From: Aquicella siphonis
Lineage (GTDB): Bacteria > Pseudomonadota > Gammaproteobacteria > DSM-16500
Direction: 5' to 3'
Length of the DNA stretch: 64,000 nt
Assembly (NCBI RefSeq): GCF_902459485.1
Contig: NZ_LR699119.1
Location: forward strand, 1-64,000
This document shows, one piece after another, positions 8,697 through 15,835 of the stretch. The position numbers and the translations under genes are program-made. Below the pieces are notes generated by a model. The model ran no database searches and was not told where the DNA came from. It was given only the letters and a program-made list of their open reading frames with translations. The first letter of the stretch is position 1. Each line of letters opens with the position of its first letter.

Positions 8697-9464
8697 ATGT
8701 TACAGATAAAAAACTTGCAAGTGACCATTCAAGATGAAAAGCAAAATCTCAAGACGATCTTGCGCGGCGTGGATTTGTCCATCAAGCCGGGTGAAGTACA
8801 CGCGATCATGGGCCCTAACGGTTCGGGAAAAAGCACGCTCGCGAATGTGCTTGCAGGACGGGAAGACTATCAGGTGACTGGCGGCAGCGTGACTCTCAAT
8901 GACGAGGATTTATTGTCGCTTGAGCCGGAAGAGCGCGCAGCCAGGGGTTTATTTCTCGCGTTTCAGTATCCGACGGAAATACCCGGCGTGAATAACATGT
9001 ATTTTTTGCGCACGGCGCTTAATGAATCCCGCAAACGCAATAATCTTCCGCCGCTGGATGCCGCTGATTTTTTAATGCTGGTCAAAGCCAGGCTTAAGGA
9101 AGTCGGACTGGATGAAACGTTTATGCATCGCGCGGTCAACGAGGGATTTTCCGGGGGTGAAAAAAAACGCAACGAAGTGCTGCAAATGATGATGCTGGAA
9201 CCGGGTTTTCTGATTCTCGATGAAACCGATTCCGGGCTGGACATAGACGCGCTGCAAATGGTGGGCCGTTGTGTCAACAGCTTGCGTAACGCCAACCGCA
9301 TGATTCTGGTCGTGACGCACTATCAGCGCCTGCTGGACTATATCCAGCCTGATGTGGTGCATGTGATGGCCAATGGCAGAATTCTCAAATCCGGTGACAA
9401 GTCTCTGGCGCATGAGCTTGAAAACAAGGGCTACGGCTGGCTTGAAAGCGAGATTAAATCATGA
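8697..9464 (+). CDS. sufC: SUF ATPase SufC
   Basis: SufC is the ABC-type ATPase of the SufBC2D complex and drives the conformational change for cluster assembly. The 256-residue product has Walker A GPNGSGKST, a Q-loop (AFQYPTEIPG), the family-specific signature GFSGGEKKRNE and Walker B FLILDETDSGLD. The open frame extends to 8610, but the MLQIKNLQV start at 8697 matches the family N-terminus. A 99-bp gap separates it from sufB, with no other gene in it. Its stop overlaps the sufD start by 4 bp. Confidence 0.95.
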   Translation: MLQIKNLQVTIQDEKQNLKTILRGVDLSIKPGEVHAIMGPNGSGKSTLANVLAGREDYQVTGGSVTLNDEDLLSLEPEERAARGLFLAFQYPTEIPGVNNMYFLRTALNESRKRNNLPPLDAADFLMLVKARLKEVGLDETFMHRAVNEGFSGGEKKRNEVLQMMMLEPGFLILDETDSGLDIDALQMVGRCVNSLRNANRMILVVTHYQRLLDYIQPDVVHVMANGRILKSGDKSLAHELENKGYGWLESEIKS

Positions 9465-10753
9465 ATGTGACGGCTACAATTCCGACATGGCTGCAGAAAG
9501 ACAAGACGGTCGATTCCCTGGCTCACGCGCCAGAGTGGCTTAATGATTTCCGTCAGCGCCATTGGAATGCGTTTCTTAAAAACGGATTGCCCACACGCAA
9601 GGACGAACGCTGGAAATATACGGATCTGGGTTTTTTGTCGCAACAACATTACTCAACCGCCCGTCGAATAGAGCCATCCCGATTGACGGACGTGATCCAT
9701 CAACACCGGCTTCAGCGCTGCGAAAGCATTATGCTGGTGCTGGTGAACGGTTACTTCATGAGTGAATTGTCTGATCTCTCCAGGCTGCCCGCGAATGTGA
9801 TTGCCTGCAGCGTGGCGGAAGCGCTGATAAAACAGGCGGAACAGGCGCAAACCGCCTTGTCACGGACGATTGACGCGCAAAAATATCCTTTTGCAGCGCT
9901 GAATGCGGCCATGTTTGTCGACGGACTGTTTTTATCCGTGCCGGAGGATTGCGAACTGGATGTTCCGGTGCATTTGCTTTCTCTGGTTATAGGCGAGGAT
10001 AACCTCATCGCCCACCCGCACCATCTGATAGCCTTGGGCAAGAATAGCCGGTTGACGCTGGTGGAAGAATATTTTTCCCTGTCCAGCCAGGCTTACATGA
10101 TGAATGTCGTCACTTCCGTCACGCTGGACGAACACGCCAGGCTGCAGCATATCAAAATCCAGCAGGAAGGCAGGCAGGCTGTTCACATGGCGAATAGTTT
10201 TGTGAATCAGAAAAAAGACAGCCATGCTTCATTCGTGAATTTTTCCACAGGCGGCACGTTTGCGCGTGATGATCTGGTGATAGGGCTGCGTGAACCCGGA
10301 GCTGACTGCCATACCGGAGGATTTTACCGGCTGCGGCATGAAAACCAGTATATCGACAATCATGTGGACATTGACCATGCCGCCCAGCGCAGCAATAGTG
10401 AAATGCTGTACAAGGGCATAATTGATGCCAGGGCGCGAGCGGTATTTAACGGCAGGCTTCATGTCGAGAGAAACGCGCAGAAAATACTTGCCTATCAAGC
10501 CAATCATAATTTGCTTCTCTCGCGGGAAGCGGAAGTCTATTCCAAGCCTGAACTGGAAATTTATGCGGACGATGTGAAATGCAAACACGGCGCCACGACC
10601 GGCCAGCTGGATCACGAGGCACTTTTCTATCTGCGTTCGCGCGGCATAGACAGGGAGACGGCCGTGAACATGCTGTTGAGCGGATTCGCCGACGAAATCA
10701 TTCAGCGTGTCGAACATCCGGGCATACGCTTGCGCGTGCAGGAGGCCATATGA
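9461..10753 (+). CDS. sufD: Fe-S scaffold subunit SufD
   Basis: This 430-residue SufD pairs with SufB. The N-terminal part is helical with the DERWKYTDL motif, and the C-terminal beta-helix contains GKNSRLTLVEEY, RLHVERNAQK, KCKHGATTGQLDHEALFYLRSRG-type blocks and the usual MLLSGFADEI end. ATGA coupling with sufC (4-bp overlap) and TATGA coupling with sufS indicate tight co-translation. Confidence 0.93.
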   Translation: MNVTATIPTWLQKDKTVDSLAHAPEWLNDFRQRHWNAFLKNGLPTRKDERWKYTDLGFLSQQHYSTARRIEPSRLTDVIHQHRLQRCESIMLVLVNGYFMSELSDLSRLPANVIACSVAEALIKQAEQAQTALSRTIDAQKYPFAALNAAMFVDGLFLSVPEDCELDVPVHLLSLVIGEDNLIAHPHHLIALGKNSRLTLVEEYFSLSSQAYMMNVVTSVTLDEHARLQHIKIQQEGRQAVHMANSFVNQKKDSHASFVNFSTGGTFARDDLVIGLREPGADCHTGGFYRLRHENQYIDNHVDIDHAAQRSNSEMLYKGIIDARARAVFNGRLHVERNAQKILAYQANHNLLLSREAEVYSKPELEIYADDVKCKHGATTGQLDHEALFYLRSRGIDRETAVNMLLSGFADEIIQRVEHPGIRLRVQEAI

Positions 10754-11985
10754 ACATGAAAACCCTCACGACGGATTTCACCGTGTTTCGCCGTGACTTT
10801 CCCGTGTTACAGGAAACAAACCGCGGCAGGCCGGTGATCTATCTGGACAGCGCCGCTTCGGCGCAAAAACCGCGGCAAGTGGTGGACGCGGTATCGAATT
10901 TTTATTTTCACGATTACGCCAATATTCATCGCGGCATCTATGAATTAAGCGAGCGCGCGACGCGTCTGTATGAACAGGCGCGCGACCGGGTAAAAAATTT
11001 TATTCATGCGGCCCATGCGGAAGAGATTGTTTTTGTGCGCGGCACTACTGAAGGTATCAATCTCGTTGCGCAAAGTTTCGGGCGTCCGCGCTGGCAGGCG
11101 GGTGATGAAGTGATACTTAGCACGATGGAGCATCATTCCAACATCGTGCCATGGTATTTGCTGAAGGAGCAGCTGGGCATCGTCCTCAAGGTGATACCGG
11201 TCACGGACGAGGGAGCCATGGACATAGAAGCCTATGAAAAATTATTTTCACCGCGCACGAGAATGGTGGCTGTCACTCATGCCTCCAATGTTCTTGGGAC
11301 CGTCAATCCGGTCAAGGAAATGGCATCCATTGCCCATGCCCATCAGGTGCCCGTGTTGATAGACGGAGCGCAAGCGGTGCCGCATATGCCCGTGGATGTT
11401 CAGGACATTGACTGCGATTTTTACGTTTTTTCAGGCCACAAACTGTATGGCCCGACCGGCATCGGCATTTTGTATGGTAAAAAAGCCTTGCTGGATGCCA
11501 TGCCTCCTTATCAAGGCGGCGGCGACATGATAGAGACGGTCGCATTTTCAAAAGTCACTTTTGCAAAAACGCCGCAAAAATTTGAAGCGGGGACACCAGA
11601 CATCGCTGGCGTCATCGGACTCGCGGCAGCGATAGATTATGTCCAGTCTGCAGGCATGCAGCAAATCTATTCGCATGAGCAAATCCTGCTACAGTACGCG
11701 GAACCCCGTTTACTCGCAGTGCCGGGGCTGCGCATCATCGGCACAACAAAGCCCAAGGTGGGTGTGATTTCCTTTGTTATGCAGGATATCCACCCGCATG
11801 ATATCGGCACCGTCCTCGACCATGAGGGAATTGCGGTGCGCGCCGGGCACCATTGCGCCATGCCGTTGATGGAACGATTCAGGATTCCCGCCACGGTGCG
11901 GGCTTCTTTTGGAATTTATAATGATGAAAATGATGTGGACGCGTTGATGGCGGCCCTTCATCTGGCGAAGAGGTTATTCGGGTAA
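10750..11985 (+). CDS. sufS: Cysteine desulfurase SufS
   Basis: SufS is the PLP enzyme that removes sulfur from cysteine for cluster assembly. The 411-residue protein has YLDSAASAQKP, THHSNIVPW-like EHHSNIVPW, the PLP-lysine motif SGHKLYGPTG and the C-terminal active-site Cys block RAGHHCAMPLM. The start is either 10750 or the in-frame ATG six bases later. CAGGAGG stands four bases before the first. The open frame extends upstream inside sufD, which is rejected. It ends in TAATG, coupling to sufU. Confidence 0.95.
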   Translation: MNMKTLTTDFTVFRRDFPVLQETNRGRPVIYLDSAASAQKPRQVVDAVSNFYFHDYANIHRGIYELSERATRLYEQARDRVKNFIHAAHAEEIVFVRGTTEGINLVAQSFGRPRWQAGDEVILSTMEHHSNIVPWYLLKEQLGIVLKVIPVTDEGAMDIEAYEKLFSPRTRMVAVTHASNVLGTVNPVKEMASIAHAHQVPVLIDGAQAVPHMPVDVQDIDCDFYVFSGHKLYGPTGIGILYGKKALLDAMPPYQGGGDMIETVAFSKVTFAKTPQKFEAGTPDIAGVIGLAAAIDYVQSAGMQQIYSHEQILLQYAEPRLLAVPGLRIIGTTKPKVGVISFVMQDIHPHDIGTVLDHEGIAVRAGHHCAMPLMERFRIPATVRASFGIYNDENDVDALMAALHLAKRLFG

Positions 11986-12425
11986 TGTCACTGCGCGATT
12001 TATATCAGGAAATCATTGTTGATCACGGCAAACAGCCGCGTAATTTTGGGCGGCTTGCGAATGCGAACCATTGTCAGGCTGGCCACAACCCCTTATGCGG
12101 CGACCGCCTGACTCTTTACGTTGTCGAACACAACGGCAGGGTTGAAGATGTGCATTTTGAGGGAGCTGGCTGCGCCATTTCCGTGGCGTCCGCCTCCTTG
12201 ATGACGGAAGCGGTAAAAGGAAAATCAATGGATGAAATCAATCAGTTGTTTGAGCTGTTTCATCAGCTGGTGACCGAAGGCGGGGAACCGCGCGGAAATG
12301 TCGGCAAGCTTGCGGCATTCAGCGGCGTGGCCGAGTTTCCCGTGCGCGTCAAATGCGCCACACTTGCCTGGCATACGCTTAAAGCCGCGCTGGCGAATGA
12401 TCCTGATCCTGTTACGACGGAGTAA
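11985..12425 (+). CDS. sufU: SufU/IscU-like sulfur acceptor or scaffold
   Basis: This is a 146-residue NifU-N/IscU-fold protein. The three conserved Cys blocks are NPLCGD, EGAGCAISVAS and RVKCATLAWH. The insertion between the second and third Cys is the SufU-type one, not the shorter IscU form. In systems with SufU it accepts persulfide from SufS in place of SufE, and no sufE is present here. Its start codon shares a base with the sufS stop codon. Confidence 0.88.
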   Translation: MSLRDLYQEIIVDHGKQPRNFGRLANANHCQAGHNPLCGDRLTLYVVEHNGRVEDVHFEGAGCAISVASASLMTEAVKGKSMDEINQLFELFHQLVTEGGEPRGNVGKLAAFSGVAEFPVRVKCATLAWHTLKAALANDPDPVTTE

Positions 12426-12428
12426 AAT

Positions 12429-12773
12429 ATGAATCTTGATATCACATTGACCGAAGCAGCCCGTGACTATATCAAAAAAATGCTGGAACAAAAGCATGGC
12501 GCGGTATTTCGTTTGTCCGTGAAAAAAACCGGCTGTTCCGGCTATTCCTACTTTCCGTCTCTTGTTGACCATGCCAATCCCGCTGACCGCGCAATCGAAA
12601 CGCCGGAAGGTTTCAAAGTCTATATCGATACGGCATGGCTTGATCTTTTGCAAGGCTTGCGCATCGATTATGTGGAAGAAAATAAAACGGGATTAAAACA
12701 AAAGCGCCTGGTTTTCACGAATCCGAATGAATCCAGCCGCTGCGGATGCGGCGAGAGTTTTCATGTCGAATAA
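12429..12773 (+). CDS. sufA: A-type Fe-S carrier protein SufA/ErpA-like
   Basis: This 114-residue A-type carrier has the three ligand cysteines in the expected context (KKTGCSGYSY and the C-terminal SRCGCGESF). It accepts clusters from SufBCD and passes them to apo-proteins. It begins three bases after sufU with GGAG before the ATG. Whether it is closer to SufA or IscA needs a tree. Confidence 0.88.
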   Translation: MNLDITLTEAARDYIKKMLEQKHGAVFRLSVKKTGCSGYSYFPSLVDHANPADRAIETPEGFKVYIDTAWLDLLQGLRIDYVEENKTGLKQKRLVFTNPNESSRCGCGESFHVE

Positions 12774-12805
12774 CTATCCTCTATCTTGAAAAGAGGAGCG
12801 GAGTA

Positions 12806-13354
12806 ATGAATAAAGTGTTCCGAGAAACAGCGGTAGAAGTCCGGCGTGAAGTTGAAGCGACACTGATTCCATCCGGAACCAAAGTGATGCTGCAGCCGGG
12901 CACACAAGTGTATGTGACACAGGCGCTGGGTAATTCATACACGGTTTATGTGAATGGAAATCTGGTGCGTATCGCTGGCAAAGAAGGTGACGCGCTGGGT
13001 CTGGTGATTCTGGACCAGCCTGACATCAATGAAATGGAAGGCAGTGTGGAAGACAAGGTCTGGCTGCAATTGAAGACTTGTTTTGATCCTGAAATACCGG
13101 TCAACATTGTTGACCTTGGACTGGTTTACGCATGTGAAGTCATTCCGGTGGGCATGAATGAATTTCAGGTACAAATCGTGATGACACTGACCGCGCCCGC
13201 TTGCGGCATGGGCCCGGTACTGGTAGGCGAAGTTGAGGAAAAAACCCGCCAGATCAAAGGCGTGAAAGATGTCAAAGTGGAGCTGGTATTTGATCCGCCC
13301 TGGGACAGAAGCATGATGACAGACGAAGCCAAGTTACAATTGGGGTTGCTATAA
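12806..13354 (+). CDS. sufT: Fe-S maturation protein SufT (DUF59/MIP18 family)
   Basis: This 182-residue protein has a SufT-specific N-terminal extension (about 1-75) and a DUF59/MIP18 domain (about 76-180) with DLGLVYACEV and the TLTAPACGMGP motif, whose Cys is the conserved one. SufT assists late steps of Fe-S protein maturation. An in-frame start at 12746 would run inside sufA. The ATG at 12806 has GAGG nearby and is preferred. Confidence 0.85.
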   Translation: MNKVFRETAVEVRREVEATLIPSGTKVMLQPGTQVYVTQALGNSYTVYVNGNLVRIAGKEGDALGLVILDQPDINEMEGSVEDKVWLQLKTCFDPEIPVNIVDLGLVYACEVIPVGMNEFQVQIVMTLTAPACGMGPVLVGEVEEKTRQIKGVKDVKVELVFDPPWDRSMMTDEAKLQLGLL

Positions 13355-13372
13355 TTGAAAGAGGAAAGATCA

Positions 13373-13687
13373 ATGAACGTTCAAGACAAAATCAAACAGC
13401 AGATTGCTGACAACACAATTATCCTTTACATGAAGGGCAATGCAGAGCTGCCCATGTGCGGTTTTTCTGCCCGCGCCGTCAATATTCTGAAATCCTGCGG
13501 CGCGCGTTTCGCCACAGTGGATGTTTTGCAGGATGATGAAATACGCAGCGGTATCAAAGTGTATTCCAATTGGCCCACCATTCCTCAACTCTATGTCAAA
13601 GGCGAGTTTGTGGGCGGCAGTGACATCATGTCTGAAATGTATGAAACGGGAGAATTACAGCAATTGATTAAAAATGCGCAAGGCTGA
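13373..13687 (+). CDS. grxD: Monothiol glutaredoxin GrxD (Grx4)
   Basis: This 104-residue monothiol glutaredoxin carries the CGFS active site (MCGFSARAV), the WPTIPQLYVKG cis-Pro loop and GGSDIM. Such proteins bind a glutathione-ligated [2Fe-2S] cluster and transfer it between carriers. It is the last gene of the SUF operon, which fits this role. A TTG at 13355 is in frame, but the ATG at 13373 follows AGAGGAAAG at proper distance. Confidence 0.92.
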   Translation: MNVQDKIKQQIADNTIILYMKGNAELPMCGFSARAVNILKSCGARFATVDVLQDDEIRSGIKVYSNWPTIPQLYVKGEFVGGSDIMSEMYETGELQQLIKNAQG

Positions 13688-13699
13688 TACTTGGGGAGT

Positions 13700-13730
13700 C
13701 CGTCTCTTGCCTGCGAAGGAGAAGAGACGG
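13700..13730 (+). terminator. Hairpin at the end of the SUF operon (no T-run)
   Basis: A 9-bp inverted repeat CCGTCTCTT/AAGAGACGG with a 13-base loop starts 12 bp after grxD. No run of T follows, so termination by this alone is uncertain. It may protect the 3' end of the mRNA. Confidence 0.4.
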
Positions 13731-13774
13731 AAGTCTTATCAAGCAGCTAGTGTCAATATACTTCAGCGAGCCGG

Positions 13775-14362
13775 CTACAATGTCTTTCTGCTGCCTGAGT
13801 TGTCAAGCAAGGGCGAGCGATCATCAATCCTTGCTCTGGGCATGCAGCAGCAAAATAGTGAAAACAACGAAAATCCGCTGTCGGGAAGAGGTCTTGCCTG
13901 TTCCGCGGCAGTTCCGCTGGCCGCTTTTCTTCTTGCCCGCATATGCAGGGCTTCACTTTCCAGCGCTTTGATCTCTTTGTCTATCTGGCTTGCGCTGTCC
14001 ATGTCGCCATTATACGTCCCCAGTTTTTTTTGAACCGACTCAATTTTTTTGTCAAATGGCCGGGGTGTGCCAATCCCGGATCCAAATTCTTCATGCAGTG
14101 CGGAGATTCTGGTGCTGCGGCCTACAATAAAGAGATATCGATCGGTTTTATCCGAGAGTGATTTCATCTGATCGTTAATATCGACATACTCGAGCGGATT
14201 GCCGTTATATCCGGAGATTTTCAGTTTGAGACGTTCGGATTGGGTGATTAGCGTTCGCTGCATGCCCGCTTCATCGACTTTATCAATTTTCGCGCGTATT
14301 TGGGACAGGTCTTTTAGCCAGGATTCTTTCATGGCGGAATAATTTGAACGGGTGGAATGCAT
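13775..14362 (-). CDS. Effector-like helical protein with CCC cluster and acidic-dileucine tail
   Basis: I do not recognise a family. The 195-residue protein is predicted helical and charged (coiled-coil tendency about 10-150). Near the C-terminus it has the hydrophobic stretch GFSLFSLFCCC (Cys171-173), then DRSPLL at 181-186. The neighbouring gene at 14597-15175 ends the same way (FFSCFPCC then EHQPLI). Both match the eukaryotic acidic-dileucine sorting signal [DE]xxxL[LI], and the Cys clusters look like palmitoylation sites. The ATG at 14362 is chosen over a TTG at 14368. A PmrA-like box lies 48-67 bp upstream (14410-14429). A translocated effector is inferred, not shown. Confidence 0.65.
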   Translation of the reverse strand: MHSTRSNYSAMKESWLKDLSQIRAKIDKVDEAGMQRTLITQSERLKLKISGYNGNPLEYVDINDQMKSLSDKTDRYLFIVGRSTRISALHEEFGSGIGTPRPFDKKIESVQKKLGTYNGDMDSASQIDKEIKALESEALHMRARRKAASGTAAEQARPLPDSGFSLFSLFCCCMPRARIDDRSPLLDNSGSRKTL

Positions 14363-14409
14363 GCTCAATGTTCCCTATTTAGATATCGAAAATCCAAGAA
14401 TACGAAATG

Positions 14410-14429
14410 TTGCTTAACAGAATATTAAT
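14410..14429 (-). promoter_or_regulatory. PmrA-box-like direct repeat upstream of the CCC/dileucine gene
   Basis: On the minus strand the sequence is attaatattctgttaagcaa, with two TTAA units 11 bp apart. The Legionella/Coxiella PmrA consensus is cTTAATatT-N2-cTTAATatT, and the first half-site matches TTAATATT exactly. It is 48 bp upstream of the start codon in the gene's orientation. Confidence 0.5.
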
Positions 14430-14464
14430 GCCGGCGCAGCGGAGTCAGGTCTTGATCATCGTAG

Positions 14465-14540
14465 CGAGGAGCGGCACGCCCTTCGAGCCTCAGGGCGAAC
14501 GAACGGACTTAAAGTCCTGCGTTCGCGGTGCCGCGTCTCT
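14465..14540. repeat. REP-like nested palindrome (locus A)
   Basis: This is a nested inverted repeat between two minus-strand genes. The outer arms are GCGGCAC (14471-14477) and GTGCCGC (14528-14534), flanked by GAGGA and GTCTC. Inside are CGAACG/CGTTCG and a core GGACTT-A-AAGTCC. It shares the GAGGAG...CGTCTC frame with the repeats at 25501-25655 and 54430-54475. It fills the 228-bp gap between the two tailed effector-like genes together with the regulatory box. Confidence 0.6.
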
Positions 14541-14596
14541 GGCCATGCGTTGATGAAAGCGATGCTGACCCGCGCAACGGGTGTGGCAGCGCATCA

Positions 14597-15175
14597 TCAC
14601 ATGTGATGTCTGATCAAAGGCTGATGTTCATCATCATCGGCATCATTGCCGCCGCAACAGGGGAAGCACGAAAAGAAACCGCCGCGTTTTTTTGCGGGCT
14701 GTGTTTGGCGAGGTTTGAAAGCGTCATGAGTCAACTCTTGCAGATCAGCGGCCTTTTTATGCAAATCATTCATATTTTCGCTGTGATCCATGACTTCTTG
14801 TATGTTGCCAAGCAGCTGCTCTTTTTTCTTTTCCACAGCCTGATATCTCAAGCCTAATACCATTTCATCCAGTTCCTTGATTTCCCGTACGATGGCGGCG
14901 CGTTCAGCAGATGTTTGAATGAGGATTCGAATGGCTGCTATCTTGTCCAGCGCAGGTTGTTTCAGCGTCATGTCCAGAGTCATTTCGCTGATGCCTTGTT
15001 GAATACTATCCAGTTTTAAGAGTTGGGGGTTGGGAGTGGCGCTTTCGCCGGAATCAACAGGAGTGCCGATCACCGCGACCCTGGTGTGAGCTTTCTTGCT
15101 TTTTTTATCTTTCTTCTCGGTCTTGTCCTTATGATCCGCTGATTCTTTATCATGTTTCTTATGCCTTCCGAACAT
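14597..15175 (-). CDS. SNARE-like effector candidate with Cys cluster and acidic-dileucine tail
   Basis: This 192-residue protein has no close family that I recognise. Residues 1-30 are very Lys/Asp-rich, and 53-153 are helical. Residues 128-145 align without gaps to the R-SNARE core of Ykt6/VAMP: V128, His131 at the zero-layer Arg position, M135, L138, A142, L145. After this come a basic linker, FFSCFPCC (Cys170, 173, 174) and EHQPLI (183-188). Ykt6 similarly ends its SNARE helix with a lipidated Cys pair. A good GAGGAG precedes the ATG. A PmrA-like box is 50 bp upstream. Inference: a host-membrane-directed SNARE mimic. A generic coiled coil is the alternative. Confidence 0.6.
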   Translation of the reverse strand: MFGRHKKHDKESADHKDKTEKKDKKSKKAHTRVAVIGTPVDSGESATPNPQLLKLDSIQQGISEMTLDMTLKQPALDKIAAIRILIQTSAERAAIVREIKELDEMVLGLRYQAVEKKKEQLLGNIQEVMDHSENMNDLHKKAADLQELTHDAFKPRQTQPAKKRGGFFSCFPCCGGNDADDDEHQPLIRHHM

Positions 15176-15224
15176 TTTTTGTCACTCCTCAAGATTGAAA
15201 ATAAAGTGCTAACGATACGAGATA

Positions 15225-15244
15225 TTGCTTAAGGTTATCTTAAG
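15225..15244 (-). promoter_or_regulatory. PmrA-box-like direct repeat upstream of the SNARE-like gene
   Basis: The minus-strand sequence cttaagataaccttaagcaa has TTAA units 11 bp apart, 50 bp before the start codon. Together with the next ten bases it shares a near-identical promoter core with the neighbouring tailed gene (TTAAGCAAYATYTCGTAT, 16 of 18 bases the same). Confidence 0.5.
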
Positions 15245-15277
15245 ACAAAATCAAACGTGTTCAAAATAAAAACGTAT

Positions 15278-15724
15278 TTACTTGGAGGATATTTTTTTCC
15301 ACCAGGCCATGCGCGGTAGGTAAAGGAGTAGAAATATCAGTATGGATGTCAGCACGGAAGTCAGATACATGCCCACGGCGACAGAAAGGCCTACCGCGGC
15401 GGTCGCCCATAATGTGGCGGCCGTGGTCAGGCCGGTGACATAATCACCCTGGCGAAAAATAATGCCGCCGCCCAAAAAGCCTATGCCGGTGACCACTTGC
15501 GCAGCGACGCGTGAGGGGTCGTCTAGCGCGATATACAAGCCGACAATGCCAAACGCGCACGCGCCCATGGAGATTGCGCCATAGGTGCGAATGCCTGCAG
15601 AAATGATATTGCGATGTCTCTCGCGCTCCCAGCCAATCACACAACCGAGCAAACAGGCGAAAATGATGCGGAAAAACATTTCGAGGTCAGTAATCAGAGT
15701 GGGGTGGGAAATCGGTATTGTCAT
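15278..15724 (-). CDS. MgtC/SapB-family membrane protein
   Basis: This 148-residue inner-membrane protein has four or five hydrophobic segments. It has the family signatures CVIGWERERH near residues 28-37, RTYGAISMG, and VVTGIGFLGGGIIF with TGLTTAATLWATAAVG. MgtC proteins help intracellular bacteria survive in macrophages, where they modulate the F1Fo ATPase and phosphate uptake. The C-terminal cytosolic domain of Salmonella MgtC is absent, so this is the short SapB-like form. In enterics the gene is under a two-component system, and here a PmrA-like box precedes it. Confidence 0.88.
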   Translation of the reverse strand: MTIPISHPTLITDLEMFFRIIFACLLGCVIGWERERHRNIISAGIRTYGAISMGACAFGIVGLYIALDDPSRVAAQVVTGIGFLGGGIIFRQGDYVTGLTTAATLWATAAVGLSVAVGMYLTSVLTSILIFLLLYLPRMAWWKKISSK

Positions 15725-15808
15725 CAGTCTTCTTCCATGCGACTTTTTAATGCTACACAGTTTTGAAATAGGGGTCTAGTGTTGTTTGGCGGCCGTGCGG
15801 GGTTCCGG

Positions 15809-15828
15809 TTGCTTAACCAATTATTAAC
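15809..15828 (-). promoter_or_regulatory. PmrA-box-like direct repeat upstream of mgtC
   Basis: On the minus strand it reads gttaataattggttaagcaa, with TTAA units 11 bp apart, 85 bp upstream of the mgtC start. Fifteen bases are identical to the site between the PLD and orphan effector genes (41831-41845). Confidence 0.5.
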
Positions 15829-15835
15829 TGGCGTA

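Noticed and set aside
13674-14033. Plus-strand frame after grxD
   Set aside because: It lies opposite the CCC/dileucine gene, begins inside grxD and contains low-complexity, unprotein-like sequence.
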